A stretch of 64,000 nucleotides of DNA from Terriglobia bacterium (GCA_020073605.1 JAIQEW010000007.1:1-64000), one strand, 5' to 3'. Shown: positions 25,690 to 34,785, numbered from the stretch's first letter. Notes: generated by a model not told the origin, from the letters alone. Translations and numbers: made by a program.

Positions 25690-26641
25690 CGCCGAACTGC
25701 GAGAACAAGTCCGCTCCGGCCACTCGCGCCCGGAACAAAAGCTGGCGGTCTGCGCGGGAAGCGTCCCGCTCGGCGCGGAGGACCGCGTCGAGTTGCTCGC
25801 CGTGCTCGCCTCGGACGCCGATGCCGCCATCGCCGAGCGCGCGCAGAATGCCCTGCTCACGCAGCCGGTGGAGCATTTCCTGGCGGCGGTCGCGCGCGCC
25901 GATGCCGATCCGCGCCTTTTCACCTACTGCGCGAATGAGTTGAGCGGGAAGCACGGTGTCGCCGACGCGCTGGCAAAAAACGAGGCCTGCCCGACGGCGC
26001 TTATCGCGCGCGTGGCGCAGTATCTGACTTCGGCGGGAATCCAGGCTCTGCTCGACAATCTCGAACGCTTCATCGCCGATCCGCAGCTCGTCATGGCCGT
26101 GGCGGGATCTCCGGCGGCGACCGTCGAGCAGCGCGATCTGCTCGGCGAAATGCGGAAGGGCGCCGTTTCCATGAACGAGATCGAAGAGGCCGCGGCGGAA
26201 ATCGAGCCGGATCCCGTGAAGCGCGAGACGCTGATGCAAAAGGTGACGCACATGAACGTGGTGCAGCGCCTCACGCTCGCGCTGAAGGGCGGCCGCAGCG
26301 AGCGGATGCTGCTGATCCACGATTCGAACAAGCTCGTGCAAAGATGCGTCTTGCAGTCGCCGCGGCTTACGGACTCGGAAGTCGAGGCGTTTGCCTCGAT
26401 GACCAATCTGACGGGAGAAATTCTCCGGGCAATTTCGCTGACGCGAATCTTCATGAAGAACTACACGATCGTCAAAAACCTGGTCAACAATCCGAAGACG
26501 CCCCTCGACGTCTCCCTGCACCTTTTTCCACGGCTGACGGCCACCGACCTCGTGAAGCTCACCTTGAACAAGAACATCCCGGAAACCCTGCGATCGACCG
26601 CCCTGAAGCTTCATCGGAAGCGGAAGATCGGGGGCAGTTAG
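25685..26641 (+). CDS. Conserved-looking hypothetical protein with possible ATT start
   Basis: The reading frame is open from the end of rodZ. An ATT codon at 25685 overlaps the rodZ stop (CATTAG) and is preceded by AAGGAGG at five bases, giving 318 residues. The first ordinary start is TTG at 25793, which would drop 36 residues that look like normal protein (VRSGHSRPEQKLAVCAG). The protein is helical and rich in Ala, Glu and Leu, without membrane segments or a recognised domain; repeated helix pairs such as LIARVAQYLTSAGIQALLDN suggest a HEAT-like solenoid. Function is unknown. The rodZ operon and methyltransferase neighbours give no clear hint. Confidence 0.75.
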   Translation: MSAELREQVRSGHSRPEQKLAVCAGSVPLGAEDRVELLAVLASDADAAIAERAQNALLTQPVEHFLAAVARADADPRLFTYCANELSGKHGVADALAKNEACPTALIARVAQYLTSAGIQALLDNLERFIADPQLVMAVAGSPAATVEQRDLLGEMRKGAVSMNEIEEAAAEIEPDPVKRETLMQKVTHMNVVQRLTLALKGGRSERMLLIHDSNKLVQRCVLQSPRLTDSEVEAFASMTNLTGEILRAISLTRIFMKNYTIVKNLVNNPKTPLDVSLHLFPRLTATDLVKLTLNKNIPETLRSTALKLHRKRKIGGS

Positions 26642-26781
26642 TCGCGGCTCCCGCGGAGCTTTCTATTCGAATGGGTGCCGAGGCGCGCTTTCCTGCAAGC
26701 ACGGCCGGGATCGCTGGCAAAGCCTCCCCAAAGTATGCTAAGGAGAGCACACCGTCGGGCTCGCTTTCCGACGAATAACCC

Positions 26782-27966
26782 GTGGCAGCCCCAAAACCTC
26801 TGACAGAAGGATCCGTGGTGATCAGCTCGCGAGGCGTCGAGCGCCTTCGCTCGGGTCACCTGTGGGTGTATCGCAGCGACGTCCGCGAAGCGCACGCCGA
26901 GCCGGGGGCTGTGGTCCGCCTGAACGACGAGCGCGGGAATTTTCAAGGGCGGGCCTTCTACAGCGATAAATCGCAGATCTCCATACGGCTTCTCACGAGA
27001 GCAGACGTGTCCGTTGACCGCGAATTCTTTGCGGAGCGCCTCCGCCGCGCGGAGGCCTATCGGAAACTGGTGGTCGAGAATTCGGAAGCGTTCCGGCTCG
27101 TGTACAGCGAAGGCGACCTCCTGCCCTCCCTGATCATCGATCGATACGGCGAATACTTCGTCATGCAGACCTTGAGCCAGGGCACGGAGCGCCTCAAGGG
27201 CCTCTTTGCCGAAATCCTGGTAGAGCTTTTCTCGCCGAAAGGCGTGCTCGAACGCAACGACCCCAAGGTGCGGCTGCTCGAAGGGCTTGAGCAGCGGGTG
27301 AGCGTCCTGTATGGCGAAGTTCCGCCGGAGCTGCTGGTGAAAGAAAACGGCGTGACGTTTGTCTGCGACCTGGCGAAGGGCCAGAAGACGGGCTCGTTCC
27401 TCGACCAGCGGGAAAACCACTGGGCCGCCCGCCGCTATGCATCCGGAGACGTCCTCGATTGCTTCAGCTATCAAGGCGGCTTCGCGCTCACGATCGCGGA
27501 CAAATGCTCACACGTCGAGGGCATCGATATGGCCGCCGCGGCTGTCGAGTCGGCAAAGCACAATCAGAAATTGAATTCGATTGCGAACGTGAACTTTCGC
27601 GAAGGCAACACATTTGATCTCTTGAAGGAATACGACGAGGTGGACCGGCGGTTTCAGATGGTGATTCTCGATCCCCCTGCGTTCGCTAAGAACCGGGACA
27701 GCATCCCGGCGGCGCGCCGGGGGTACAAGGAGATCAATCTTCGCGCGCTGAAGCTTCTCCGGCCGGGCGGTTACCTGGTGACCTGCTCGTGCTCCTACCA
27801 CATTACCGAGCCGCTATTCCTTCAGATCCTCGCCGAGGCGGCCAACGACGCACGGAAAACGGTCGCGGTTGTCGAGAGGCGGACGCAGGCTCAGGATCAC
27901 CCCATCCTGCTCACAATGCCGGAGACATACTATCTTAAGTGCCTGATAGTTAAGGTCTTAGAATAG
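26782..27966 (+). CDS. RlmI-like class I rRNA methyltransferase
   Basis: This 394-residue protein has an N-terminal PUA domain (about 10-75, with GVERLRSGHLWVYRSDV) and a C-terminal Rossmann methyltransferase domain with the SAM motif VLDCFSYQGGFALT near 225 and a DPPAFAKNR motif near 300, as in the 23S rRNA m5C methyltransferases of the RlmI/YccW type. The expected catalytic cysteine is in VTCSCSYH near residue 335. Start is GTG at 26782; an in-frame stop lies two codons before it, so no longer form exists. No ribosome site is evident. The exact target base is not shown by the sequence. Confidence 0.88.
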   Translation: MAAPKPLTEGSVVISSRGVERLRSGHLWVYRSDVREAHAEPGAVVRLNDERGNFQGRAFYSDKSQISIRLLTRADVSVDREFFAERLRRAEAYRKLVVENSEAFRLVYSEGDLLPSLIIDRYGEYFVMQTLSQGTERLKGLFAEILVELFSPKGVLERNDPKVRLLEGLEQRVSVLYGEVPPELLVKENGVTFVCDLAKGQKTGSFLDQRENHWAARRYASGDVLDCFSYQGGFALTIADKCSHVEGIDMAAAAVESAKHNQKLNSIANVNFREGNTFDLLKEYDEVDRRFQMVILDPPAFAKNRDSIPAARRGYKEINLRALKLLRPGGYLVTCSCSYHITEPLFLQILAEAANDARKTVAVVERRTQAQDHPILLTMPETYYLKCLIVKVLE

Positions 27967-28008
27967 AGCCAAGTGATCACCGCGCATCTCTACTTGTGTC
28001 CAATAAAC

Positions 28009-28038
28009 ATTGACAGGAGTACGCTCATATATTATGCT
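28009..28038 (+). promoter_or_regulatory. Promoter with HspR/HAIR-like operator before hsp20
   Basis: TTGACA (28010-28015) and TATGCT (28033-28038) are 17 bp apart. ATTGACA-N7-GCTCATA at 28009-28029 resembles the HspR operator CTTGAGT-N7-ACTCAAG and overlaps the -35 box exactly as at dnaK. The 115 bp from 27967 contain nothing else besides the hairpin just below. Confidence 0.65.
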
Positions 28039-28041
28039 TCG

Positions 28042-28062
28042 TCTGCGCTAATTATGCGCAGA
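28042..28062 (+). promoter_or_regulatory. Inverted repeat in the hsp20 leader
   Basis: TCTGCGC and GCGCAGA form a perfect 7-bp stem with a 7-base A/T loop, directly after the -10 box and before the ribosome site GGGAGG. It is either a second operator or an RNA hairpin at the 5' end of the transcript. Confidence 0.5.
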
Positions 28063-28082
28063 GATTTATTGGGAGGATAGAA

Positions 28083-28538
28083 ATGAGTTCGATTACCAGA
28101 TGGGATCCATTTCATAACGTCTCCAGCCTGCAGGAGCAGGTCAACCGCTTGTTTGAGAGCTCTTTCCCCGGTCGGTCCGACAACTCGGCCCTAACAACTT
28201 GGGCGCCGGCCGTGGATATCTACGAAACCGAGAACGAGCTTGTCCTGAAGGCCGATCTGCCCGACATCAACGAGAAGGACCTGGACGTCCGGGTCGAGAA
28301 CAACATGCTCACCATTCGCGGGGAGCGGAAGTTCGAGGAGAAGGTGAAGGAAGACAACTATCTCCGCATCGAGCGGACGTATGGTTCCTTCAGCCGCAGC
28401 TTCAGCCTGCCGAACACGGTGAACGCTGAAACTATCAAGGCCGAATACAAGAACGGCGTGTTGACCGTCGAGCTGCCAAAGCGCGCCGAGTCGAAGCCGA
28501 AGCAGGTGAAGATCAACGTCACCAACGGCCACAACTAA
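28083..28538 (+). CDS. Hsp20 small heat-shock protein
   Basis: This 151-residue chaperone has the alpha-crystallin domain at about 37-135, including the DLPDINEKDLDVRVENNMLTIRG stretch in two parts, and the C-terminal anchor motif VELPKR followed by KQVKINV. It should hold unfolding proteins in large oligomers for later refolding by DnaK and ClpB, both of which are in this window. The start has a clear site, GGGAGG. Its promoter carries an HspR-like operator. clpB follows about 100 bp downstream. Confidence 0.95.
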   Translation: MSSITRWDPFHNVSSLQEQVNRLFESSFPGRSDNSALTTWAPAVDIYETENELVLKADLPDINEKDLDVRVENNMLTIRGERKFEEKVKEDNYLRIERTYGSFSRSFSLPNTVNAETIKAEYKNGVLTVELPKRAESKPKQVKINVTNGHN

Positions 28539-28555
28539 GACGAATCGAGAATTGG

Positions 28556-28581
28556 GGGCCGGCGCCGCATTTCACCGGCCC
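28556..28581 (+). terminator. Weak terminator-like hairpin after hsp20
   Basis: GGGCCGG (28556-28562) pairs with CCGGCCC (28575-28581) around a 12-base loop. No T tract follows, so it may only reduce read-through into clpB or protect the hsp20 transcript end. Confidence 0.35.
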
Positions 28582-28634
28582 TCATGCTTTCTGCGCGCGT
28601 TGAGTATTCCAAATCAAAGTGAGAGACTTTGCCC

Positions 28635-31247
28635 ATGCTGCGATTTGACAAACTGACGGTGAAAGCCCAAGAGGCCCTCCAGGCGGCCCAGGAAATGGGA
28701 GCGCGCTCGGGCCAGCAGCAGATCGAGCCTTTGCACCTGCTCTGGGCGCTCGTGGCTCAGGGCGACGGCGTGGTGCCGCCACTCCTCGAGAAATTGGGCG
28801 TTTCGCCGGCGGCGCTGGGAGGCGAGGTCGAGAAGCAGATTGAGCGCCTTCCGAAAGTTTCGGGCGTTTCCGAACAGTCTCTCAGCCGCACATCCAATAG
28901 CGTCCTTGAAAAGGCCTTCGATGAAGCGCAGCGACTGAAGGACGAGTACGTCTCAACCGAGCATATTCTGCTGGGCATTGCCGGGGCGGATCGTGATCCG
29001 GCGGGCCAGATTCTCGCGCGTCAGGGCGCCAGCCACGATGCGATCCTGCAGGCGATGGCGACGATTCGCGGAAGCCACCGCGTCACGTCCCAGAATCCCG
29101 AGGCAACGTATCGCGCGATCGAACAGTATGCGCGCGACCTCACGGAAGCAGCCCGGCGCGGCAAGCTCGATCCCGTGATCGGGCGCGATGAAGAGATCCG
29201 CCGGGTGATGCAGATTCTCGCGCGGCGCACGAAGAACAATCCGGTTTTGATCGGCGAGCCGGGCGTGGGCAAGACGGCCATCGTCGAGGGCCTGGCCGGC
29301 CGCATCGTCGCCGGCGACGTCCCCGAGGTCCTCAAGCCAAAGCGCATTGTGGCGCTCGATCTCGCGGCGCTTGTGGCGGGCGCGAAATACCGCGGCGAAT
29401 TCGAAGACCGTCTCAAGGCTGTTTTGAAGGAAGTGAGCGAGTCCGAGGGCCAGGTCATTCTGTTTATCGACGAGCTGCACACTCTTGTGGGCGCGGGGGC
29501 GGCCGAAGGCTCGATGGACGCCTCGAACATGCTGAAGCCGGCGCTGGCGCGAGGCGAGCTGCGGGCCATCGGCGCGACCACGATCAACGAATACCGCAAA
29601 TACATCGAAAAGGACCCTGCCCTCGAGCGCCGCTTCCAGCCCGTGCAGGTCGGCGAGCCGTCCGTCGAAGACACCATCGCGATTTTGCGCGGCCTCAAGG
29701 AGCGCTACGAAGTGCACCACGGCGTGCGCATCAAGGATGCCGCGATCGTAGCCGCCGCGATGCTTTCGCAGCGCTACATCACCGATCGCTTCCTGCCGGA
29801 CAAGGCCATCGACCTGATCGACGAGGCCGCGGCAGGCCTGCGCATGGAGATCGATTCGCTGCCGACCGAAATCGACGAAATCGAGCGACGGATCATGCAG
29901 CTCGAAATCGAGCGCCAGGCGCTGCGCAAGGAATCGGACCCGCATTCCAAGGAACGGCTGGGCCAGATCGAAAAGGAGCTCAGCACGCTGCGGGAGCAGT
30001 CCAACGGCCTGAAGGCGCACTGGCAGACGGAAAAGGACGCGATTGGCCGCATCCGCAAGCAGAAGGAATCGATCGAGCAATTGAAAGCCGAGGAGCAGCG
30101 CTTCGAGCGCTCCGGAGATCTTTCGCGCGTCGCGGAAATCCGCTACGGCAAGCTTTCGGCCGCCGAAAAAGAGTTGAAGGCGGCGCAAGACCGTCTCGCC
30201 GAGCTGCAAAAAGACCACCCCATGCTGAAGGAAGAGGTGGGCGAGGAAGAGATCGCGAAAATCGTCAGCAAGTGGACCGGCATTCCGGTCGGGCGGCTGC
30301 TTGAAGGAGAGATCGAGAAGCTCGTCCACATGGAAGAGAGATTGCGCCAGCGCGTGGTGGGGCAGGATCCCGCACTCGCGAGCGTGGCCAATGCTATCCG
30401 CCGCAGCCGGTCGGGCCTGAGCGATCCGCACCGGCCGATCGGCTCGTTTCTGTTTCTCGGGCCGACCGGCGTGGGAAAGACGGAGCTGGCGCGGGCGCTC
30501 GCCGAATTTTTGTTCGACGACGAGCGCGCGATCGTGCGCCTCGACATGTCCGAATACATGGAGAAGCATTCCGTGGCGCGGATGATCGGCGCACCTCCGG
30601 GCTACGTCGGCTATGAAGAGGGCGGCCAGTTGACCGAGCAAGTCCGCCGCCGTCCGTACTCGGTTGTGCTGCTCGACGAAATCGAGAAGGGCCATCCGGA
30701 CGTTTTCAACGTCCTGCTGCAGATTCTCGAGGATGGACGTCTAACCGATGGAAAGGGCCGCACGGTGGATTTCCGCAACGCCGTGATTATCATGACCTCC
30801 AACGTCGGCTCGACGGCGATCTTCGAACTCGCGGGCAAGGACCCGAAGAAGGCGCGCGAGGAAGCGATGGGCGCGCTGCGGGAGATGTTCCGCCCCGAGT
30901 TCTTGAACCGCATCGACGATATCGTGATGTTCAGCCCGCTTGGGAAGGATCAGATCGAGCGGATCATCGACCTGCAAATGGCTTCCTTCATGAAGCGGGT
31001 TGCCGAAAAGAAAGTGGCGCTCACGCTCACGGCGGCGGCGAAGGCGGCGCTCTTCCGCGAGGGCTACGATCCGGCCTACGGCGCGCGGCCGATGAAGCGA
31101 GCCATCCAGCGGCTGATTCAGGATCCGCTGGCGCTGAAGATCCTCGATGGCGAAGTGAAGCCGGGCGACGAAGTCCTGGTGGACGCCGACTCGAAGACCG
31201 GCGAAATGAAGTTCAGGCGGGAAACTGCAAAGGTGGGCGCCGCCTGA
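28635..31247 (+). CDS. clpB: ClpB disaggregase
   Basis: This 870-residue Hsp100 ATPase pulls apart protein aggregates with DnaK. It has the double Clp N domain (about 1-145), a first AAA+ domain with GEPGVGKTA near 205, the long coiled-coil M domain (about 400-525) that marks ClpB rather than ClpA or ClpC, and a second AAA+ domain with GPTGVGKTE near 605. ATG at 28635 is preferred; a TTG at 28629 would add two residues. The upstream gap has a weak HspR-like repeat at 28599-28619 but no clear -10, so it may be read from the hsp20 promoter. Confidence 0.97.
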   Translation: MLRFDKLTVKAQEALQAAQEMGARSGQQQIEPLHLLWALVAQGDGVVPPLLEKLGVSPAALGGEVEKQIERLPKVSGVSEQSLSRTSNSVLEKAFDEAQRLKDEYVSTEHILLGIAGADRDPAGQILARQGASHDAILQAMATIRGSHRVTSQNPEATYRAIEQYARDLTEAARRGKLDPVIGRDEEIRRVMQILARRTKNNPVLIGEPGVGKTAIVEGLAGRIVAGDVPEVLKPKRIVALDLAALVAGAKYRGEFEDRLKAVLKEVSESEGQVILFIDELHTLVGAGAAEGSMDASNMLKPALARGELRAIGATTINEYRKYIEKDPALERRFQPVQVGEPSVEDTIAILRGLKERYEVHHGVRIKDAAIVAAAMLSQRYITDRFLPDKAIDLIDEAAAGLRMEIDSLPTEIDEIERRIMQLEIERQALRKESDPHSKERLGQIEKELSTLREQSNGLKAHWQTEKDAIGRIRKQKESIEQLKAEEQRFERSGDLSRVAEIRYGKLSAAEKELKAAQDRLAELQKDHPMLKEEVGEEEIAKIVSKWTGIPVGRLLEGEIEKLVHMEERLRQRVVGQDPALASVANAIRRSRSGLSDPHRPIGSFLFLGPTGVGKTELARALAEFLFDDERAIVRLDMSEYMEKHSVARMIGAPPGYVGYEEGGQLTEQVRRRPYSVVLLDEIEKGHPDVFNVLLQILEDGRLTDGKGRTVDFRNAVIIMTSNVGSTAIFELAGKDPKKAREEAMGALREMFRPEFLNRIDDIVMFSPLGKDQIERIIDLQMASFMKRVAEKKVALTLTAAAKAALFREGYDPAYGARPMKRAIQRLIQDPLALKILDGEVKPGDEVLVDADSKTGEMKFRRETAKVGAA

Positions 31248-31269
31248 AACGGCGCAGGGGACAGGGACC

Positions 31270-32127
31270 ATGAAAACCTTTAAGACGGCATTTCTGCTGA
31301 CCGCGCTGACGCTGCTGCTTCTTTTCGTGGGCCAGGCATTCGGCGGGCGGAACGGCATGACGCTTGCGCTCGTGATGGCCGTCATCATGAACGGCACGGC
31401 CTACTTCTTCTCGGACAAGATTGCCTTGATGTCGAGCGGCGCGCAGCCCATTAGCAAGGAGCAATCGCCGCGCTTGTACGCCGTGATGGAGCGGCTGGCG
31501 GCCAAGGCGAATCTGCCGATGCCGAAGCTTTACATGATCCCTCAGCCCGCGCCCAATGCCTTCGCCACGGGCCGGAATCCGAGCCATGCGTCGGTCGCCG
31601 TCACGCAGGGATTGATGGAATTGATGGACGACGAAGAGCTCGAGGGCGTGATCGCGCACGAGCTTTCGCACGTCCGCAACTACGACATTCTGACGTCTTC
31701 AATCGCTGCCACGATCGCCGGCGCAATCACATGGGTTGCCCATATGAGCCGCTGGGCCATGATCTTCGGAGGCTGGGGTGGGCGCGACGACAATCGTGAA
31801 GGCGGTGGCGGCCTCGAAGCCATCCTGATGCTGATTCTTGCGCCGCTCGCGGCCGTGTTGCTACAGCTCGGCATATCGCGCCAGCGCGAATACCAGGCGG
31901 ACGCCTCGGGTGCGAAGATGGTCGGCCATCCCTACGGCTTGATGCGCGCGCTCGAAAAGCTTGGCGCATACAATAAGAAGATCCCCATGGATATCTCGCC
32001 GTCCACCTCGGCGCTTTGCATCGTTGCGCCTCTCACGGCCGGCCAGTTCCTCACGGGACTGTTCAGCACGCACCCCCCACTCGCTGAGCGCATCGCTCGG
32101 CTACAGAACATGACCATCACTCGCTGA
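31270..32127 (+). CDS. htpX: HtpX-type M48 membrane protease
   Basis: This 285-residue membrane metalloprotease degrades damaged membrane proteins, often under heat or envelope stress. Two N-terminal membrane helices (about 5-50) precede the zinc site HELSH at 130-134; further helices follow, with a second ligand region EYQADASG near 205. It lies 22 bp downstream of clpB and should be in the same transcript, which fits a shared stress response. Family is secure. After it, 230 bp up to 32358 contain no gene that I recognise. Confidence 0.93.
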   Translation: MKTFKTAFLLTALTLLLLFVGQAFGGRNGMTLALVMAVIMNGTAYFFSDKIALMSSGAQPISKEQSPRLYAVMERLAAKANLPMPKLYMIPQPAPNAFATGRNPSHASVAVTQGLMELMDDEELEGVIAHELSHVRNYDILTSSIAATIAGAITWVAHMSRWAMIFGGWGGRDDNREGGGGLEAILMLILAPLAAVLLQLGISRQREYQADASGAKMVGHPYGLMRALEKLGAYNKKIPMDISPSTSALCIVAPLTAGQFLTGLFSTHPPLAERIARLQNMTITR

Positions 32128-32358
32128 GTCGGTCGGCTCCTTTGAGCCTTCTGGGGTGAATTTGCCACCACGCAGAAAGCATTAATGCCACGTAAAAATT
32201 GCAGGGTGGGCCGGGCGTTCTAGCAAGCCGAATGACACCTCTTCTTCCGCAACTCTATCTGCTACAAGCACTTATGTTCGGAATGCCCGTTTGGCATCTT
32301 TGGCTCCGGGCGTGCTCCTACTGATTCCAGCAAGGGGTTTCCACGGAGGAGAAAGAAC

Positions 32359-33198
32359 ATGCTCGAAGAAAAACAGGAAGTGATACAGGAAGGGGCGGCG
32401 CCGCGATGGATCGGGATCGTCACGGTCGCGCTGGCCATCGTTTCGCTCGCGGCCCTGGGCTTTGGGTGGACAGCATCGAGCCGCTCGTCGGCGATTCAAC
32501 AGACCTTGTCAACGCAGCTGCAGCAGGCTAAGCAGAACGAAGACATTCTCTCGCAGCGGCTTGCCAAGACCGAGGACACCAACGCGCAGCTTCAGGGCGA
32601 GCTCAGCGTGGTGACCGACAAGATGAAGCTGACGGAAACCGAAGTCGGCCGGGCGCGCCAGCAAGCCAAGGTCATCAAGGAAAATGACGCCAAGCAGCTG
32701 ACGGAGCTTCAGACCAATATGACCGGCCAGTTGGCTACGAAGGCGAACGTCGATGACGTCAACAAGCTCGGCACGGATGTCAACGGTGTCCGCACCGACC
32801 TCGAGTCCACGAAGAACAATCTGAGCCTGACCCGCGGCGAATTCGGCACGTTGATCGCGAAGAACCACGATGAAGTGGAAGAGCTTCGCCGTCTGGGTGA
32901 GCGCGACTACTACGAGTTCACCATCGACAAGAAGAACACCCGCGAGAAGGTGGGCGATCTGATGGTCGAGCTCCGCGGCGTGAACCAGAAGAAGAACCTG
33001 TTCACGGTTGCCATCTACGTGGATGACTCGCGGTACGAGAAGAAGAATCGCTCGGCGAACGAGCCGATCTACTTCTTCACGCACGGCACGCGGGCTCCGA
33101 TGGAGTTCACCGTGAATTCGATCGGGAAGGATAAGATCGCCGGCTACCTGAGCGTGCCGAAGGTTGCATCGACGCACGCGCAGGCTTCCGGGAACTGA
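32359..33198 (+). CDS. Single-span membrane protein with coiled coil, unknown function
   Basis: This 279-residue protein has a short cytosolic start, one membrane helix (about 17-37) and a long predicted coiled coil (about 40-160) rich in Gln, Lys, Glu and Thr. The last 90 residues (from about EFTIDKKNTREKV) look like a globular beta-rich domain with FTVAIYVDDSRYEKKN. I do not recognise a family. The ribosome site GGAGGAGAA is strong and a strong terminator follows at 33241, so it is a single-gene unit and probably well expressed. The C-terminal domain should lie outside the cytosol. Confidence 0.8.
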   Translation: MLEEKQEVIQEGAAPRWIGIVTVALAIVSLAALGFGWTASSRSSAIQQTLSTQLQQAKQNEDILSQRLAKTEDTNAQLQGELSVVTDKMKLTETEVGRARQQAKVIKENDAKQLTELQTNMTGQLATKANVDDVNKLGTDVNGVRTDLESTKNNLSLTRGEFGTLIAKNHDEVEELRRLGERDYYEFTIDKKNTREKVGDLMVELRGVNQKKNLFTVAIYVDDSRYEKKNRSANEPIYFFTHGTRAPMEFTVNSIGKDKIAGYLSVPKVASTHAQASGN

Positions 33199-33240
33199 AC
33201 GATCTGCCCCTCCTGGCGGGGCGGCAGCAGTCGAAACAGA

Positions 33241-33276
33241 GAGGGCATCCGCGGTGGCGGGTGCCCTCTTTTTTTT
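33241..33276 (+). terminator. Rho-independent terminator
   Basis: GAGGGCA (33241-33247) pairs with TGCCCTC (33262-33268) and is followed by eight T residues. It ends the transcript of the gene at 32359-33198. In the other direction no matching T tract is seen. Confidence 0.9.
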
Positions 33277-33280
33277 GCTT

Positions 33281-33451
33281 TTAGGCTGACTTGCTGAGAG
33301 CCCGCGTCTTGCGGCTCAGGAATCTCTTGGCGAGGGAGGGAAGCTTGTCGTGCGGGATCTTTCCCTGTTCGTAGAGCTTCACCTTTGCCTTGGCCGCTTT
33401 GCGGCGGCGGCGCTGCCGCTTTTGGGCGACGTAACGCTTTTCATTTGCCAT
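33281..33451 (-). CDS. Small very basic protein (56 residues)
   Basis: A 56-residue frame from ATG 33451 has a near-perfect ribosome site (GGAGGAGAA, four to five bases before the ATG). More than a third of the residues are Lys or Arg, with a run KRQRRRRKAAKAKVK near the start, a short loop GKIPHDKL, and a tail AKRFLSRKTR. It looks like a nucleic-acid or ribosome-binding protein, similar in composition to small ribosomal proteins, but I cannot assign a family. It is divergent from nagA. A 12-bp perfect palindrome (ACAATCGATTGT, 33477-33488) lies 25 bp upstream. Confidence 0.7.
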   Translation of the reverse strand: MANEKRYVAQKRQRRRRKAAKAKVKLYEQGKIPHDKLPSLAKRFLSRKTRALSKSA

Positions 33452-33583
33452 CCAATTCTCCTCCGGAAAAGTTGCGACAATCGATTGTAGCGAAGAAGCA
33501 ACCGGATGCAAGCTCGCTTGTGATTTCGCGGCCCAATTCCGGTAGCATGCTCTGAGAGCGCGAGAGCCAGCGCTCTGAAACCC

Positions 33584-34768
33584 ATGCCGACAACCGTCAT
33601 CCATGCCAGCCGGATCCTGACGCCGGAAGAAGAGATCAGCGACGGCATCATCGTCGTCGAGGGAAGCCGCATCGCCGCGATAGGGCATCGCGACACGATG
33701 CGCCTGCCCACGGGCGCGATCGATTACGTCGCCTCCGGCATGACCGTCGTGCCCGGTTTTGTCGATATCCACATCCACGGCGCAGGCGGGCACGATTTCA
33801 TGGAAGGAAACGCGCGCGCCCTGGATCGCATCACCTCGACCGTCGCGCGCCACGGCACCACATCTCTCGTCGCAACCACCGTCACGGCGCCGGTGGAGGA
33901 AACGTGCCACAGCCTCGAAGGAATCGCGCGCTACATCCGCAATCATGAGGAGCCGAAGGAGCCCGCCGAAAATGGACGGGCTGCGGCCGAGATTCTCGGC
34001 ATCCATCTCGAGGGACCGTTCATCAGCAAGGCGCGCCGCGGCGTGCATCCTCCGGATTCCATCGCAAGGCCTTCGATCGAAGTCCTGGACAAATTCTTGA
34101 AGGCCGCGGACGGCCTGGTGCGGATTCTTACGATCGCGCCCGAGCTGCCTGGCGCAATGGAGCTGATCGGGCCGGCGCTCGCAGCCAAAATCGTGGTCGG
34201 CCTCGGGCACACGGACGCCGATTACGACCAGGCGCGCGCGGCCATTCACGCCGGAGCGCGGCACGCCGTGCACACCTACAACGCCATGCGGCCGTTCACG
34301 CACCGCGATCCGGGTATCGTCGGCGCGATCCTGACCGATCCGGAAGTCACCGCCGAAATCATCGCGGACATGGTTCACGTCGCGGGTCCCGCGATTCAGG
34401 TCCTGATCGGGACCAAAGGATTCGACACAATTCTCCTCGTCAGCGACGGCATCGCTGCCACGGGCATGCCCGATGGAAACTACCGGCTGGGGAATTTCGA
34501 AGTGGCCGTGAAGGATGGCGTGGCGCGAAATGACGAAGGGAAGCTCGCCGGCAGCACGCTCACTCTCGATCGCGCGCTGCGGAATGTCGTAGCTCTCGGC
34601 GTGCCCTTGAGGGATGCCGTGCGGATGGCCACCGTGCTGCCCGCGCGCCGCCTGGGCCTTGCAGGAAAGAAGGGCATCCTCGCCGTGGGCGCGGACGCCG
34701 ACCTCGTCGCGCTCACTCCGGACTTGCGCGTCGCAGGCGTGATGACGCGCGGCGTTGGGCTCGCCTGA
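33584..34768 (+). CDS. nagA: N-acetylglucosamine-6-phosphate deacetylase
   Basis: This 394-residue metal-dependent amidohydrolase removes the acetyl group from GlcNAc-6-phosphate, in cell-wall sugar recycling and chitin use. It shows VVPGFVDIHIHGAGGHDF near residue 60 (first metal ligands), GIHLEGPF near 140 (metal-binding Glu), GLGHTDADYDQ near 207 and HTYNAMRPFTHRDPG near 230, and the catalytic Asp region LLVSDGIAATG near 290, all in NagA order. Length is usual. nagB and a transporter are not adjacent, so the sugar source is unclear. Confidence 0.95.
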   Translation: MPTTVIHASRILTPEEEISDGIIVVEGSRIAAIGHRDTMRLPTGAIDYVASGMTVVPGFVDIHIHGAGGHDFMEGNARALDRITSTVARHGTTSLVATTVTAPVEETCHSLEGIARYIRNHEEPKEPAENGRAAAEILGIHLEGPFISKARRGVHPPDSIARPSIEVLDKFLKAADGLVRILTIAPELPGAMELIGPALAAKIVVGLGHTDADYDQARAAIHAGARHAVHTYNAMRPFTHRDPGIVGAILTDPEVTAEIIADMVHVAGPAIQVLIGTKGFDTILLVSDGIAATGMPDGNYRLGNFEVAVKDGVARNDEGKLAGSTLTLDRALRNVVALGVPLRDAVRMATVLPARRLGLAGKKGILAVGADADLVALTPDLRVAGVMTRGVGLA

Positions 34769-34785
34769 AAAGTGGAGGGACTCAG

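Noticed and set aside
26638-27474. Long reading frames antisense to confirmed genes, for example here and at 28953-30695 and 42110-44035
   Set aside because: They are Arg-, His- or Ala-rich mirror frames of GC-rich genes with no ribosome site or domain.
32280-32350. Sigma-54 promoter (TGGCAT...TGGCT) before the coiled-coil protein gene
   Set aside because: The GG and GC elements are eight, not ten, bases apart.
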